Shown here one piece after another: positions 48,697 through 58,356 of a DNA stretch of 64,000 bases. The number at the start of each line of letters is the position of its first letter. Positions within the stretch are counted from its first letter, which is position 1. A program made the position numbers and the translations under genes. Under the pieces are notes generated by a model. The model ran no database searches. It saw only the letters and a list, made by a program, of their open reading frames with translations, and was not told the origin of the DNA. Source of the DNA: Yoonia maritima (GTDB lineage Bacteria; Pseudomonadota; Alphaproteobacteria; Rhodobacterales; Rhodobacteraceae); assembly GCF_002933395.1 (NCBI RefSeq), contig NZ_PKFN01000014.1, positions 1 through 64,000 on the forward strand. The letters run 5' to 3'.

Positions 48697-48718
48697 CGCC
48701 CCACCTTTCGGAGGGGCG
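48697..48718 (-). terminator. Rho-independent terminator after the ABC importer genes
   Basis: CGCCCC (48697-48702) and GGGGCG (48713-48718) with a short inner loop; on the minus strand it is followed by TTTTT. It lies 26 bp beyond the stop of the substrate-binding protein gene. Confidence 0.75.
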
Positions 48719-48744
48719 CATTAGATTGGTTAACACGGTGCGAC

Positions 48745-50286
48745 TTACGCACCCCACCAACGCTCTGCCATGCGGCAGTTATCCATCTGCCATAGGTTAC
48801 CAACAACGTCAGGCGATGCGATCCGGTTGTTCACAGCTTGTACGTAGTTCGCAAACATTGGCACCAATGCACCGCCTTCAGTGCTAAGGATTTGTTGCAT
48901 TTCGCCGTATTGATCACGGCGCGTATCACTATCCAGCTCTGCACGTGCCGCAATCAATAGCTCTTGGAAGCGCGCGTTTTCCCACTTGGTATCGTTCCAA
49001 GGTGCGCCGGATTCATAAGCAGATGAGAACATCCAATCTTCTGTCGCGCGACCAGACCAGTAACACGCACAGAATGGTTTCTTCAGCCAAACGTTGGACC
49101 AGTACCCATCAGCGGGCTCCTGCACTACATTGATGTTGATCCCGCCTGCAGATGCAGATGCTTGGAACAACTGTGCCGCGTCAACTGCACCTTCGAACGC
49201 TGCGTTGGATGCAGACAGATCGATGCTAAGGCTATCAAGCCCGGCTTGCTGCAGGTGGAACTTTGCCTTGTCTGGATCGTAAGCCAGTTGTTCCATATCA
49301 GCGTTGTAGTATTGGTTCGCTGGACCGATTGGGCTGTCGTTACCAACCTGACCGTGACCAAGAAGGATCTTGTCGACCATTTCCTGACGGTTGATGCCGT
49401 ACTTTAGCGCCTGACGCACGTTCACGTCATCAAATGGCGCGGTATTGGTGTGCATTGGGAAAGTATAGTGCTGGTTGCCAGTCACTTCTTGCACGCGCAC
49501 AGCAGGGTTCGCGTTCAGCAGCGCTTCGCCCTTAAAGTCGATCCGGTTGATCGCATCAACCTGACCAGTCAGCAGTGCGTTCATACGTGCCGTGTTGTCG
49601 TTGATCGCGATGTATTCGATTTCATCAAAGAAACCAGCGCTGTCACCTTTGTAGTGGTTTTCATAACGCTTACCGACAAAACGTACGCCGGGATCAAATG
49701 CGACGACTTCGTACAGACCCGTACCGATACCTTTTGCAATCGCCTCTTCGATCTGACCAGCAGGGTAGATCAACAGGTGATAGTCAGACATCAGATATGG
49801 GAAATCAGCGTTGCCAGAGGCAAGCGTGAACTGAACCTGATGCTCAGTGATTTTCTTCATCTCGGTGATCGCAGAGACGATCGGCTGCGCGCCAGATTTC
49901 GAACCTTCGGCCACGTGTAGTTGAAGGGATTCAATCACATCATCAGCGCCAAAAGATTTGCCGTTGTGGAATGTCACGCCCTGACGCAGGTTGAATGTCC
50001 AAACTTTGGCATCTGGGCTTGCTTCCCAGCTTTCTGCCAATTCACCTTTGAGCGAACCGTCAGCACCGTTTTCGGTCAGACAATCAAAAACAGCGCCCAT
50101 ACCGGCACCGATCATGAACATATCGGCGTGCGTACGCCCGTCCCAGCTATCCGATGTGTTTGCGCCGTTTAGGCCAGCGGTGAATTTACCGCCACGTGTT
50201 TGCGCGCGCAGCGGCATACCGGACAGACCCAATACGCCAGCGGCGACACCCGTTTTCAACAGACCGCGTCTACTAATTCCATTCAT
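48745..50286 (-). CDS. ABC transporter substrate-binding protein (peptide/nickel family 5)
   Basis: A 513-residue periplasmic binding protein with a twin-arginine signal (GISRRGLLKTGVAAGVLG). Family 5 features include LAESWEASPDAKVWTFNLRQ and GVTFHNGKSFGADDVI in the first part, and YLMSDYHLLIYPAG and VNDSPIGPANQYYN-like segments later. It most likely delivers oligopeptides to the two permeases encoded upstream. It is the last gene of the transport operon, separated from the ATPase gene by 73 bp with two hairpins, consistent with separate control of binding-protein levels. Confidence 0.9.
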   Translation of the reverse strand: MNGISRRGLLKTGVAAGVLGLSGMPLRAQTRGGKFTAGLNGANTSDSWDGRTHADMFMIGAGMGAVFDCLTENGADGSLKGELAESWEASPDAKVWTFNLRQGVTFHNGKSFGADDVIESLQLHVAEGSKSGAQPIVSAITEMKKITEHQVQFTLASGNADFPYLMSDYHLLIYPAGQIEEAIAKGIGTGLYEVVAFDPGVRFVGKRYENHYKGDSAGFFDEIEYIAINDNTARMNALLTGQVDAINRIDFKGEALLNANPAVRVQEVTGNQHYTFPMHTNTAPFDDVNVRQALKYGINRQEMVDKILLGHGQVGNDSPIGPANQYYNADMEQLAYDPDKAKFHLQQAGLDSLSIDLSASNAAFEGAVDAAQLFQASASAGGININVVQEPADGYWSNVWLKKPFCACYWSGRATEDWMFSSAYESGAPWNDTKWENARFQELLIAARAELDSDTRRDQYGEMQQILSTEGGALVPMFANYVQAVNNRIASPDVVGNLWQMDNCRMAERWWGA

Positions 50287-50311
50287 TGATCGTACTCCCA
50301 GTTATCTTATT

Positions 50312-50350
50312 CGGGCGATATTTTGCCCGCTTATCCCATCTTAGAATGGG
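50312..50350 (-). other. Two hairpins between the ATPase and binding-protein genes
   Basis: CGGGC (50312-50316) / GCCCG (50325-50329), and CCCAT (50335-50339) / ATGGG (50346-50350). Short stems in the only sizeable gap of the importer operon, probably RNA-processing or stability elements. Neither has a clear T-run. Confidence 0.45.
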
Positions 50351-50359
50351 TGATTCGTG

Positions 50360-52006
50360 TTACATCTTATCGACTGCTGCGTCGCCGACGTTATCAACTC
50401 CGCGTTCTTTCAGCAGATTAGTCAGCCAATCCGGATCCATTTCAGGGACCGAGCTAAGCAATAGATCTGTGTAGGCGTGATGCGGTGGGGTAAACATGTC
50501 GGCCTTTGGGCCCTGCTCTACCACGCGACCATCTTTCATCACGACGACTTCGTCTGCAATTGCGCGCACAGTCGCGAGGTCATGTGTGATGAACATATAT
50601 GAAAGTGACAAGTCGTCCTGCAATTTAGCCAACAAACGCAGGATGCCTTCGGCAACGAGTTGATCCAGCGCGGATGTAACCTCATCACAGATGATGAACT
50701 TTGGCTCGGCCGCTAAGGCACGCGCGATTCCAACCCGTTGTTTTTGACCACCCGACAGTTCTGATGGCAGGCGGTTATAGTATTCTGACGGCTCTAGCTC
50801 GATCTGTTCTAACAACTGATCGACGCGTTTGCGTTTCGCAGCACCCGTCAGCCCCAGATAAAACTGGACCGGGCGCGCGATGATCTGACCGATGGACATA
50901 CGTGGGTTTAGCGCGGTGTCGGCCATCTGATAAATCATCTGCACCTGACGCAACTGATCTTTGCTGCGTTTTTTGTAACTCGCCGGCAGGGCCTCTCCGT
51001 CTAGCAAAATCTGTCCAGACGTTGGGGGCAGCAACCCGGTAATACACCGTGCAGTCGTGGATTTACCTGACCCAGATTCACCAACCACAGCGACAGTGCG
51101 GCCTTCGTGCATGTCAAAGCTAACGTCGTGCAGAACAGGGGTCGTCCCATATGCGGCATCGACATTCTGCACACTGACAACAGGCACAGCGCCGGTCGCA
51201 ATCGCAGGTTTGGCCGGGCGTTCAAAGCTGCGCACAGCCCAAAGCGATTTCGTGTATTCTTGTGTTGGCGCGTCGAGCATGGTGCGGGTATCGGCGGTTT
51301 CGACCTCATCACCCTTTAGCAGCACCTTAATCCGGTCAGCCATTTGCGCCACAACGGCCAGATCATGCGTGATATAAATCGCAGCGGTGCCAAACTGATC
51401 AACGATATCGCGGATGGCCGATAACACTTCGATCTGGGTGGTCACATCTAGCGCAGTTGTCGGTTCGTCAAAAACAATCAAATCAGGACGGCATGACATC
51501 GCCATCGCGGTCATTGCGCGCTGCAATTGTCCGCCAGATACCTGATGCGGATAGCGAAAGCCGATCTCGTCCGGGTTTGGCAAACGCAGCTTGCGGTACA
51601 GCTCCATCCCGTCGGCTTCGCTTTCGGCCCGGCTCATCACGCCATGTTGCGAAGGACCTTCGACATGCTGGTCGATCAGGCGATGTGCAGGGTTAAAGCT
51701 GGCGGCGGCGGACTGCGCGACATATGCGATCCGCTTACCTAGCAATTCACGTTTGACCGCAGCAGATGCGGTCAGCAGATCAATACCGTCGAATTCAATC
51801 GTACCGTCGCTAATCCGAACGCCATCGCGGGTATAACCCATCGCGGCCAGACCCAGCGTGGATTTCCCCGCGCCAGATTCACCGATCAGGCCAAGGACCT
51901 CTCCACGAGCTAACGTTAGATCAACACCATTGATGATCGGGTTCCACATTTCGTCACTGCGGCCTTCGATCTTGACGCCGCGCATTTTCAACAGCGGTTC
52001 GGTCAT
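50360..52006 (-). CDS. Dual-ATPase ABC protein of a peptide importer (DppD-DppF fusion)
   Basis: A 548-residue protein with two complete ABC ATPase domains. The first has LIGESGAGKSTLGLAAMG, the signature VSGGQLQRAMTAMAM and Walker B LIVFDEPTTALDV. The second has VVGESGSGKSTTARCITGLL, LSGGQKQRVGIARALA and FIICDEVTSALDQ. It supplies energy to the two permeases upstream. The fusion of DppD- and DppF-like parts in one chain is common for this family. It overlaps the upstream permease gene by 4 bp. Confidence 0.94.
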   Translation of the reverse strand: MTEPLLKMRGVKIEGRSDEMWNPIINGVDLTLARGEVLGLIGESGAGKSTLGLAAMGYTRDGVRISDGTIEFDGIDLLTASAAVKRELLGKRIAYVAQSAAASFNPAHRLIDQHVEGPSQHGVMSRAESEADGMELYRKLRLPNPDEIGFRYPHQVSGGQLQRAMTAMAMSCRPDLIVFDEPTTALDVTTQIEVLSAIRDIVDQFGTAAIYITHDLAVVAQMADRIKVLLKGDEVETADTRTMLDAPTQEYTKSLWAVRSFERPAKPAIATGAVPVVSVQNVDAAYGTTPVLHDVSFDMHEGRTVAVVGESGSGKSTTARCITGLLPPTSGQILLDGEALPASYKKRSKDQLRQVQMIYQMADTALNPRMSIGQIIARPVQFYLGLTGAAKRKRVDQLLEQIELEPSEYYNRLPSELSGGQKQRVGIARALAAEPKFIICDEVTSALDQLVAEGILRLLAKLQDDLSLSYMFITHDLATVRAIADEVVVMKDGRVVEQGPKADMFTPPHHAYTDLLLSSVPEMDPDWLTNLLKERGVDNVGDAAVDKM

Positions 52007-53202
52007 TCTTTTAGCCCCGATGATTTATGCAGCATCCAGTCGACAACAAAGTTCACAGCGACGGTTAGCAGCGCAATCGCACCCGCCGCCAACAGTGGTG
52101 CAGTCGCAGCCATTGGCGCAAATTGTGCGTAGTTCACAAAACCACTTAGATCGCGAACCATCGTGCCCCAGTCGGCCAATGGCGGCTGGATACCCACACC
52201 AAGGAACGACAGTGCGGCAATGGTCAAGAACACAAAGCAAAAGCGCAGGCCAAATTCAGCAAGAAGAGGTGCAGTCGCGTTGGGCAGAATTTCTTTGAAA
52301 ATGATGTAGCCAAAGCCCTCGCCACGCAGCTTTGCAGCCTCGATATAGTCCATCACAACGATGTTCTGCCCGACTGCACGCGAAAGGCGGAAAACACGCG
52401 TACTGTCGATTACAGCGATGATGATCACCATGAACACGGTGAGCGGGATACCCAGACGCGGCGCCCAGACGCTTGCGATTGTCATCAACAACAATGCAAA
52501 GATCAGTGAAGGGATCGCCATCAGCACATCGACCATGCGCGATAGCACTTGGTCCAACCAACCGCCGAATGTCGCGGCCAAGAACCCGAGCGTGCCGCCC
52601 AAGAAGAACGCCAGAAGCGTTGTTGCAAAAGCAATACCAACTGTGTTCTGCGCGCCGTAAATCAAGCGGCTCAGAATATCGCGACCAATCTGGTCCGTGC
52701 CCAATGGAAAATCAAGGTTACCACCCAACGCAGGGTCCCCACCGGGGGTGATGTTGGCGGCAACGCCCGGAATGATTTGTTCTTGGCCATATGGTGCCAG
52801 CAGGCCAGCAAAGATTGCCAAGATCGCGTAGATCAAAATGATCATGACGCCAAAGGCCGCAGTCAAAGGCATGGCGCGGAACATCTTGCGGCTCCACGCG
52901 GTGCCGACCCGACGGCCAGCAAGACGGAACAACCATGCCGCAATGGCAAAGATAATGAAACCTTCGATGCCTATGCGTAGAAAGAAGAACTTATTCGCGA
53001 TGGCAGGATCACTGCTGCGACCCTGAAAATAGGCCCAGATCAACCAGCCAACGACCAAAGCCGCCAAGACATAACCGTAGGCGACACCAAACGGCATATC
53101 GCGAAACTTGGGTGCGTTCCCTGTCGCGGCCTGCCCGGCAAAGCGAAACACCCACGCCAAAGCGCCCATGCCAATCAATACTGCTGCGATCCATAGTATC
53201 AT
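52003..53202 (-). CDS. ABC permease (DppC-like)
   Basis: A 399-residue permease. An unusually long N-terminal part (about 1-130) adds three or so membrane segments (LIWAYFQGR..., FIIFAIAAWLFRLAGRR) before the standard BPD_transp_1 domain. That domain starts with LGTDQIGRDILSRLIYGAQN and carries the EAA-loop ATPase contact EAAKLRGEGFGYIIFKEILP. Typical DppC proteins are about 300 residues, so the N-terminal extension is distinctive. It overlaps both flanking genes by 4 bp. Confidence 0.9.
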   Translation of the reverse strand: MILWIAAVLIGMGALAWVFRFAGQAATGNAPKFRDMPFGVAYGYVLAALVVGWLIWAYFQGRSSDPAIANKFFFLRIGIEGFIIFAIAAWLFRLAGRRVGTAWSRKMFRAMPLTAAFGVMIILIYAILAIFAGLLAPYGQEQIIPGVAANITPGGDPALGGNLDFPLGTDQIGRDILSRLIYGAQNTVGIAFATTLLAFFLGGTLGFLAATFGGWLDQVLSRMVDVLMAIPSLIFALLLMTIASVWAPRLGIPLTVFMVIIIAVIDSTRVFRLSRAVGQNIVVMDYIEAAKLRGEGFGYIIFKEILPNATAPLLAEFGLRFCFVFLTIAALSFLGVGIQPPLADWGTMVRDLSGFVNYAQFAPMAATAPLLAAGAIALLTVAVNFVVDWMLHKSSGLKE

Positions 53203-54191
53203 TTCGGATGCCTCAGACGTGGGTTGGACAGGATCGACATAATGTCAGCCGTCAGGTTCAGCAAAATATAAGCGGCGGCAAAGATCAGGCAGCAGGCCTG
53301 AACAACCGGAATGTCGCGGGTCTTAACGCTATCAACGAACAACTGGCCGATACCGGGGTAAACAAACACCACCTCGACCACGACAACGCCGGTGATCAGA
53401 TAGGCCAAGTTCAATGCAACTACGTTGATAATCGGTGCGAGCGCATTTGGCAGCGCATGTTTAACGATCACCCGCATCGGAGACATCCCCTTAAGGCGCG
53501 CCATTTCGATGTATGGGCTGGCCAACAGATTGATGATCGCCGCGCGTGTCATACGCATCATGTGCGCCGTCACAACAAGGGTCAGTACCAGCGCAGGCAA
53601 CATGGATTTGTTCAACCGTTCGCTAAACGCCATCCCGTCATAAATATTCGACAAGGATGGAAAGATCGGGTTCAGCACAGCAAGGAACAAGATCAAGACA
53701 TAGGCCAGAAAGAATTCAGGGCTAGAGATCGACGTGAGCGTGAAAATGTTCGCAGCGCGATCAAACACCGAATTGCGATAAAGCGCGGCCAAGATACCCA
53801 AAGTGACAGCCAGAGGGACCGCAATGACAGCAGTTACCGCCGCAAGGAACATCGTGTTGGCGAAACGTGGTCCGATCTGTTGCGCCACCGTTTTTACGCC
53901 AGATGTTGTGCCACTAAAGCTGGCAGCGTTTGCGCTAGCAAAACTTGCACCAAAATCACCCTGAACAACACCGCCCAACCAATCAAAATACCGCGTAATC
54001 ATTGGCTGATCTAAACCAAGATCACGGCGAATTGCCGCAACGGATTCTTCGGTGGCGCCTTGCCCCAAAATCGCTTGCGCGAAATCGCCGGGCAGCATGT
54101 TCACTGCAACAAAGATCACCACTGATACGATAAGCAAAGTAAGCAAGCCCAGCGCAAGACGCTGCATGATAATCTTTAGGACATTGTCCAA
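53199..54191 (-). CDS. ABC permease (DppB-like)
   Basis: A 330-residue permease, first gene of the importer operon. N-terminal RLALGLLTLLIVSVVIFVAV is the first membrane helix, GQGATEESVAAIRRDLGLDQ is the periplasmic loop typical of DppB, and EMARLKGMSPMRVIVKHALP is the EAA loop. Five to six helices. Together with the DppC-like protein it forms the channel. Confidence 0.93.
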   Translation of the reverse strand: MDNVLKIIMQRLALGLLTLLIVSVVIFVAVNMLPGDFAQAILGQGATEESVAAIRRDLGLDQPMITRYFDWLGGVVQGDFGASFASANAASFSGTTSGVKTVAQQIGPRFANTMFLAAVTAVIAVPLAVTLGILAALYRNSVFDRAANIFTLTSISSPEFFLAYVLILFLAVLNPIFPSLSNIYDGMAFSERLNKSMLPALVLTLVVTAHMMRMTRAAIINLLASPYIEMARLKGMSPMRVIVKHALPNALAPIINVVALNLAYLITGVVVVEVVFVYPGIGQLFVDSVKTRDIPVVQACCLIFAAAYILLNLTADIMSILSNPRLRHPK

Positions 54192-54250
54192 AATAACGTG
54201 TTCCCAGTTAGTTAGACGTAACAGTAACGGCTAGAATTCAGCTGTAAACC

Positions 54251-55252
54251 CTAAAGACCCAAGAAGTCCCCTTTGGCGCTGAACATATCCATGCTGCGGA
54301 CGAGCTCTGCGCTAATGCCCGGTTCGGACAATGCGTGACCAGCACGGCCAACCATCGTCAACCGGGAATTCTGCCATAGTTTCGATAGCTTATGCGCAGA
54401 TGTCGGCGGACAAATCATGTCGTAACGACCCTGCACAATGACCCCCGGAATATGCGCAATTTTCGCCATCTGATCGGGGTGCAAAATTTGTTGGTTTTCC
54501 GCCAAAAATCCGCTGTTGACGAAATAATGGTTCTCGAGCCTTGCAAATGCACGGGCATATTCAGCCGGCGCTTCACCTGTTACCCCATCGCTATCAATCG
54601 CGGCCAACGCGTTTTCCCAAGCCGCCCATGCACGGGCATGTTTAACTTCTTCAGAACGGTCGCCACCGAATAAACGACGGTGATATGCGGCGATAAGATC
54701 ATCATGTTCATCTTCGGGGATCAAAGATGTAAAGCGGTCCCACAAATCTGGCCAGAACTTGCCCGCGCCGCCGCCATAGAACCAGTCTAGCTCTGGCTGT
54801 GTCATCAAGAAAACACCGCGCAGGGCCAAGCCCAATACATGGTCCGGATGCGCTTGGGCATAGATCAAAGAAAGTGTCGCGCCCCAGCTTCCGCCGAAGA
54901 CCACCCATGAACCGATCTCTAGAACAGATCGGATCATTTCGATATCAGCGACCAAGTGCCAAGTTGTATTTGCCTCTACGCTCGCATGGGGGCGTGACCG
55001 ACCGCACCCGCGTTGATCGAACAGCACCACGCGATAGACCGCCGGGTCAAAATATCGGCGCATTGCTGGGCTACAGCCGCCACCCGGACCCCCATGAAGC
55101 ACGACAACAGGTATACCATTCGGGTTCCCGCATTGTTCAACATAGATCTGATGCCCATCGCCCACGTCCAGCATTTGCCGATCAAATGGGTCAATGGGCG
55201 GGTAAAGATATGCGTATGCGCTCTTTTGTCCTACGACTTTGTCCATAATCAT
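54251..55252 (-). CDS. pip: Proline iminopeptidase
   Basis: An alpha/beta-hydrolase of about 333 residues that removes N-terminal proline from peptides. It has VVLHGGPGGGCSPAMRRYFD (oxyanion region), VLFDQRGCGRSRPHA, the nucleophile serine in VVFGGSWGATLSL, the acid in VIVQGRYDMICPP, and the histidine in GRAGHALSEPG. These fit the S33 family. It lies 59 bp upstream of the peptide importer on the same strand, so imported peptides may be its substrates. ATG at 55246 (MDKVVGQK) is an equally plausible start. Confidence 0.92.
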   Translation of the reverse strand: MIMDKVVGQKSAYAYLYPPIDPFDRQMLDVGDGHQIYVEQCGNPNGIPVVVLHGGPGGGCSPAMRRYFDPAVYRVVLFDQRGCGRSRPHASVEANTTWHLVADIEMIRSVLEIGSWVVFGGSWGATLSLIYAQAHPDHVLGLALRGVFLMTQPELDWFYGGGAGKFWPDLWDRFTSLIPEDEHDDLIAAYHRRLFGGDRSEEVKHARAWAAWENALAAIDSDGVTGEAPAEYARAFARLENHYFVNSGFLAENQQILHPDQMAKIAHIPGVIVQGRYDMICPPTSAHKLSKLWQNSRLTMVGRAGHALSEPGISAELVRSMDMFSAKGDFLGL

Positions 55253-55295
55253 CCTATATCGCGTCTAAGAAGCACTGACCATCCGGAGCAAGCGC

Positions 55296-56042
55296 ATGTC
55301 TGCCACCAACACCGTCGACCCATCTGAAATCGCCAAGTTCGAAGCCATGGCAGCAGAATGGTGGGATCTGAACGGAAAGTTCAAGCCATTACATATGATG
55401 AATCCGGTGCGTTTGGATTATATCACGCGCCAAATCGCCGCTGAATTCGGGCGTGACTTGACCGAACCCAAGCCGTTCGAGGGCCTGCGCATACTAGATA
55501 TCGGCTGCGGTGGTGGGTTACTTTGCGAACCCATGGCACGGTTGGGCGCGACTGTCGTAGGCGCTGACGCAGCGGCGGGAAATATTCCGGTCGCTATGGT
55601 GCACGCCGAACAATCCGGGCTGGATATCGACTATCGTCACGTGACTGCCGAGGCATTGGCTGACGCTGGAGAGCAATTTGATGCCGTGCTAAATATGGAA
55701 GTGGTCGAACATGTTGCAGATCCGCTTGGCTACCTGACCGCCTGCCAGCAACTATTGAAACCCGGCGGCATTCATATTTGTTCTACCATCAACCGAAACC
55801 CAAAATCCTTTGCAATGGCGATTGTCGGGGCAGAGTGGGTCATGCGTTGGCTACCCAAAGGTACCCATGAATGGGCCAAGTTCATCACACCGGATGAACT
55901 GTTTTCATTGATTAAAAATGCAGGAATGACCCCCGTTGACCGGAAAGGTTTCGTATTCAACTTTGCCCGTTTCACATGGTCGATATCAGACCGCGATTTA
56001 TCCGTGAATTATGTCACAGCCGCAACAAAGCCAATTACTTAA
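55296..56042 (+). CDS. ubiG: Ubiquinone biosynthesis O-methyltransferase UbiG
   Basis: UbiG carries out both O-methylations of the ubiquinone ring. The 248-residue product has the family's N-terminal [20 protein letters not shown], the SAM-binding motif [33 protein letters not shown], and the C-terminal [20 protein letters not shown]. Normal length. It diverges from pip and converges with marR, with only 2 bp between stops. Confidence 0.95.
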   Translation: MSATNTVDPSEIAKFEAMAAEWWDLNGKFKPLHMMNPVRLDYITRQIAAEFGRDLTEPKPFEGLRILDIGCGGGLLCEPMARLGATVVGADAAAGNIPVAMVHAEQSGLDIDYRHVTAEALADAGEQFDAVLNMEVVEHVADPLGYLTACQQLLKPGGIHICSTINRNPKSFAMAIVGAEWVMRWLPKGTHEWAKFITPDELFSLIKNAGMTPVDRKGFVFNFARFTWSISDRDLSVNYVTAATKPIT

Positions 56043-56044
56043 TG

Positions 56045-56488
56045 CTACTCGAGCTCACTTAGCTTTAGACGTAATTCACGAAGAACGGGCAAGGCAATGC
56101 GCACCTTGTCTGCGCCAACTTTATCAACAACTTCGGCGATGACAGGCGCGATAGCGGCCAGCGCGGCGTCTCGGGCTGCTTGGCCTGCCGGGCTAATTGA
56201 AACCATCTTGCGACGTGCATCATCCCAATCCGGACGAATATGCACCCAACCGGCGCGTTCCAATTTGTTGACAGTATTGGTCATAGCACCGCGCGTCAGG
56301 TGAAACGTTTTTGCCAGTTGCGCCGGTGTGCGTTCCATCCCGGCATGACCAAGTTGGTTCAGAACCGAAAAATGCGATAGCTCCATGCCCTTAGGCAATA
56401 CCCGCGCGACACTTGCCCGCGCCAATTGGTCGACAACAAGAATCTCACTAAATAGTGAAACAGCGAGATTATTCGTGGTTTCCGACAT
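56045..56488 (-). CDS. MarR family transcriptional regulator
   Basis: A 147-residue winged-helix repressor: dimerisation helices at both ends, recognition-helix region FHLTRGAMTNTVNKLERAGW and wing IRPDWDDARRKMVSISPAG. The ligand is unknown. Its ATG overlaps the nitrilase-family stop by one base, the end of comF-grxC-nit-marR. Whether it controls this operon is not shown. Confidence 0.88.
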   Translation of the reverse strand: MSETTNNLAVSLFSEILVVDQLARASVARVLPKGMELSHFSVLNQLGHAGMERTPAQLAKTFHLTRGAMTNTVNKLERAGWVHIRPDWDDARRKMVSISPAGQAARDAALAAIAPVIAEVVDKVGADKVRIALPVLRELRLKLSELE

Positions 56489-57318
56489 TAAGGCCCTTCA
56501 AAGGCCCTGTCTTGAGTAAGGGCCGCAATACGTTTCCGGCTTTCTGCCACTTCTGATAGGTCAATATCAACCATTGCGATGCCCGGCGCCGAGCCAGAAT
56601 CCGCTAACACTTCGCCCCAAGGTGAAATTGCGAGCGAATGCCCATAGGTCCGTCTGGGTTTTCCTGTCGAGGATGCGTGTTCACCTGTCTGTGCCGCAGC
56701 CAAGATGTACGACCCGGTTTCAATAGCGCGGGCACGCAATAGAGATTCCCAATGGACGGCACCTGTGACGGGCGAAAATGCAGATGGAACAAGAATAACG
56801 TCCGCTCCACCCTGCGCTAGCGCGCGGTAGAGATACGGGAAACGGACGTCAAAGCAGATGCTTAGCCCCAGCTTTGCGAACGGTGTTTCTGCGACAACCG
56901 CCCGCGAACCGGGACGATAACCTGCAGATTCATTATAAACTTCGGTCTCAGACACCGCGACATCAAACATGTGAATTTTGTCATACCGAGCGACGACCTC
57001 GCCCTCTGGGTTGATCAAGAAGGATCTATTCGCAAATCGCCCATCCACATCATCCGTTTTCAGCGCGAGCGACCCAATCGACAGCCAGACGCCGTTGTCT
57101 TTTGCAGCAGCGCATAACCCTGCAAGCGTTAGGTCGTCTTCCTCGTGCTGCAAGACTTCTTGCTGTTGTTGTCGGCTTTGCGAAATGCAATTCGTGACTT
57201 CCGGCGTCAAAACAAAACCCGCGCCCAACGAAGCGGCGCGCGCGACGAGGTCAACCGTTCCGGGCAGGTTTGCTTCCGGAGAATCGCTGACATTGAGTTG
57301 TAAAAGTGCGGCCTTCAT
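56488..57318 (-). CDS. Carbon-nitrogen hydrolase (nitrilase superfamily, Nit2-like)
   Basis: A 276-residue hydrolase with the catalytic triad visible: Glu in GAGFVLTPEVTN, Lys in ARYDKIHMFDV, and Cys in KLGLSICFDVRFPYLYRAL. The family includes omega-amidases and deaminated-glutathione amidases; the adjacent glutaredoxin makes a glutathione link attractive but unproven. Overlaps grxC and marR by one base each. Confidence 0.87.
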   Translation of the reverse strand: MKAALLQLNVSDSPEANLPGTVDLVARAASLGAGFVLTPEVTNCISQSRQQQQEVLQHEEDDLTLAGLCAAAKDNGVWLSIGSLALKTDDVDGRFANRSFLINPEGEVVARYDKIHMFDVAVSETEVYNESAGYRPGSRAVVAETPFAKLGLSICFDVRFPYLYRALAQGGADVILVPSAFSPVTGAVHWESLLRARAIETGSYILAAAQTGEHASSTGKPRRTYGHSLAISPWGEVLADSGSAPGIAMVDIDLSEVAESRKRIAALTQDRAFEGP

Positions 57319-57572
57319 CAGGCCAGCATAGCATCCAACTTACCACTTCGATCAAGCCCCATCAGATCATCACAGCCACCGATATGATTTCCTTCAATAA
57401 AAATCTGCGGAACAGTGCTGCCACCATTCGCGCGCTGGATCATTTCGGCGCGTCGATCAGGCTGGGCCAGAATATCGACCTCAGCAAAGCTCACGCCTTT
57501 GGCCGTCAAAAGACGCTTTGCCATATGGCAAAACCCGCAAGTCGATTTTGTGTAAATCTCAACAGTTTTCAT
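57318..57572 (-). CDS. grxC: Glutaredoxin 3
   Basis: An 84-residue class I glutaredoxin, VEIYTKSTCGFCHMAKRLL with a CGFC active site, GSTVPQIFIEGNHIGGCDDL with the cis-proline. It reduces disulfides using glutathione. ATG at 57572 follows AAGGATGAAGCG; the earlier in-frame ATG (57602) has no ribosome site. Confidence 0.95.
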   Translation of the reverse strand: MKTVEIYTKSTCGFCHMAKRLLTAKGVSFAEVDILAQPDRRAEMIQRANGGSTVPQIFIEGNHIGGCDDLMGLDRSGKLDAMLA

Positions 57573-57602
57573 CGCTTCATCCTTAGTACAGTTACCCTGC
57601 AT

Positions 57603-58325
57603 CTAAGCGTCTTTGACAACTCGTGCCAGTGTAACAATAGACACATGTGTGGCACCAGCAGTCTTTGCAGCCTCTGCGCTGGCGGCCAAGGTTGCACCGG
57701 ACGTCATTACATCGTCCACAACTAATACTGACTTTCCCGCGATTAAATTGGTCCGCTTTGGGTTTGGGACAATCGCACCGGAAAGCGCAGCAAAACGTTC
57801 GTCGCGGCTATGCCCCTCAAGTGGTTTGGTCTTTTTCGACCGCACCAAAGCATCAGCACAAACAGGAACACCCAGTTCCCGCCCCAGTGCAGTCGCGAGC
57901 AACGCAGCCTGATTATAGCGCCGTTTCACACGGCGTACCCAATGCAACGGTACTGGCACCAAAACTGTGTCGTCATGTATAAGCGGGCGAACCATACGCG
58001 ACAGCCATATTGCTGCAGGTCGCGCGAGATCAGTGCGATCCCCGTGCTTAAAACCAAGCACCAGCTGGCGACCAATACCAGTGTATATTAATCCTGCCCG
58101 TCCACGATCCCACGGTCGCGCAATCGTCATGCAATCATCACATTGTTCGATTGCGCCTGTATCTTCGCCCGGAAGCGGCGCGCCACACGTGTCGCAAATA
58201 AGTCCGCCAATAAACTGCGTTTCACGCCAACAATCACCACAAAGTCCAAATTCAGATTCCGTTTGTGCGTCACATGCGACGCATTGCGCAGGGTAGATTG
58301 CTCTGATCACGCTTTGCATTCGCAT
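57603..58325 (-). CDS. comF: ComF family phosphoribosyltransferase-like protein
   Basis: A 240-residue ComF: an N-terminal zinc-ribbon with cysteine pairs (CVACD, CGDCW, CDTCG, CDDC) and a C-terminal phosphoribosyltransferase fold with the PRPP loop SVLVVDDVMTSGATLAAS. Related to DNA uptake (ComF/GntX); its enzymatic role is unclear. First gene of comF-grxC-nit-marR, only about 30 bp from the divergent methyltransferase. Confidence 0.9.
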   Translation of the reverse strand: MRMQSVIRAIYPAQCVACDAQTESEFGLCGDCWRETQFIGGLICDTCGAPLPGEDTGAIEQCDDCMTIARPWDRGRAGLIYTGIGRQLVLGFKHGDRTDLARPAAIWLSRMVRPLIHDDTVLVPVPLHWVRRVKRRYNQAALLATALGRELGVPVCADALVRSKKTKPLEGHSRDERFAALSGAIVPNPKRTNLIAGKSVLVVDDVMTSGATLAASAEAAKTAGATHVSIVTLARVVKDA

Positions 58326-58356
58326 GTTTGCACCCTAGATGGAGGGCATGGAAAAT

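Noticed and set aside
48527-48760. Possible 77-codon small gene before rimP
   Set aside because: It runs through the importer terminator and through the rimP leader hairpin, and has no ribosome site; regulatory leader is a better reading.
53112-54014. 300-codon frame opposite the DppB-like permease gene
   Set aside because: Gln/Arg/His-rich translation with no motif; the opposite strand has clear permease signatures.
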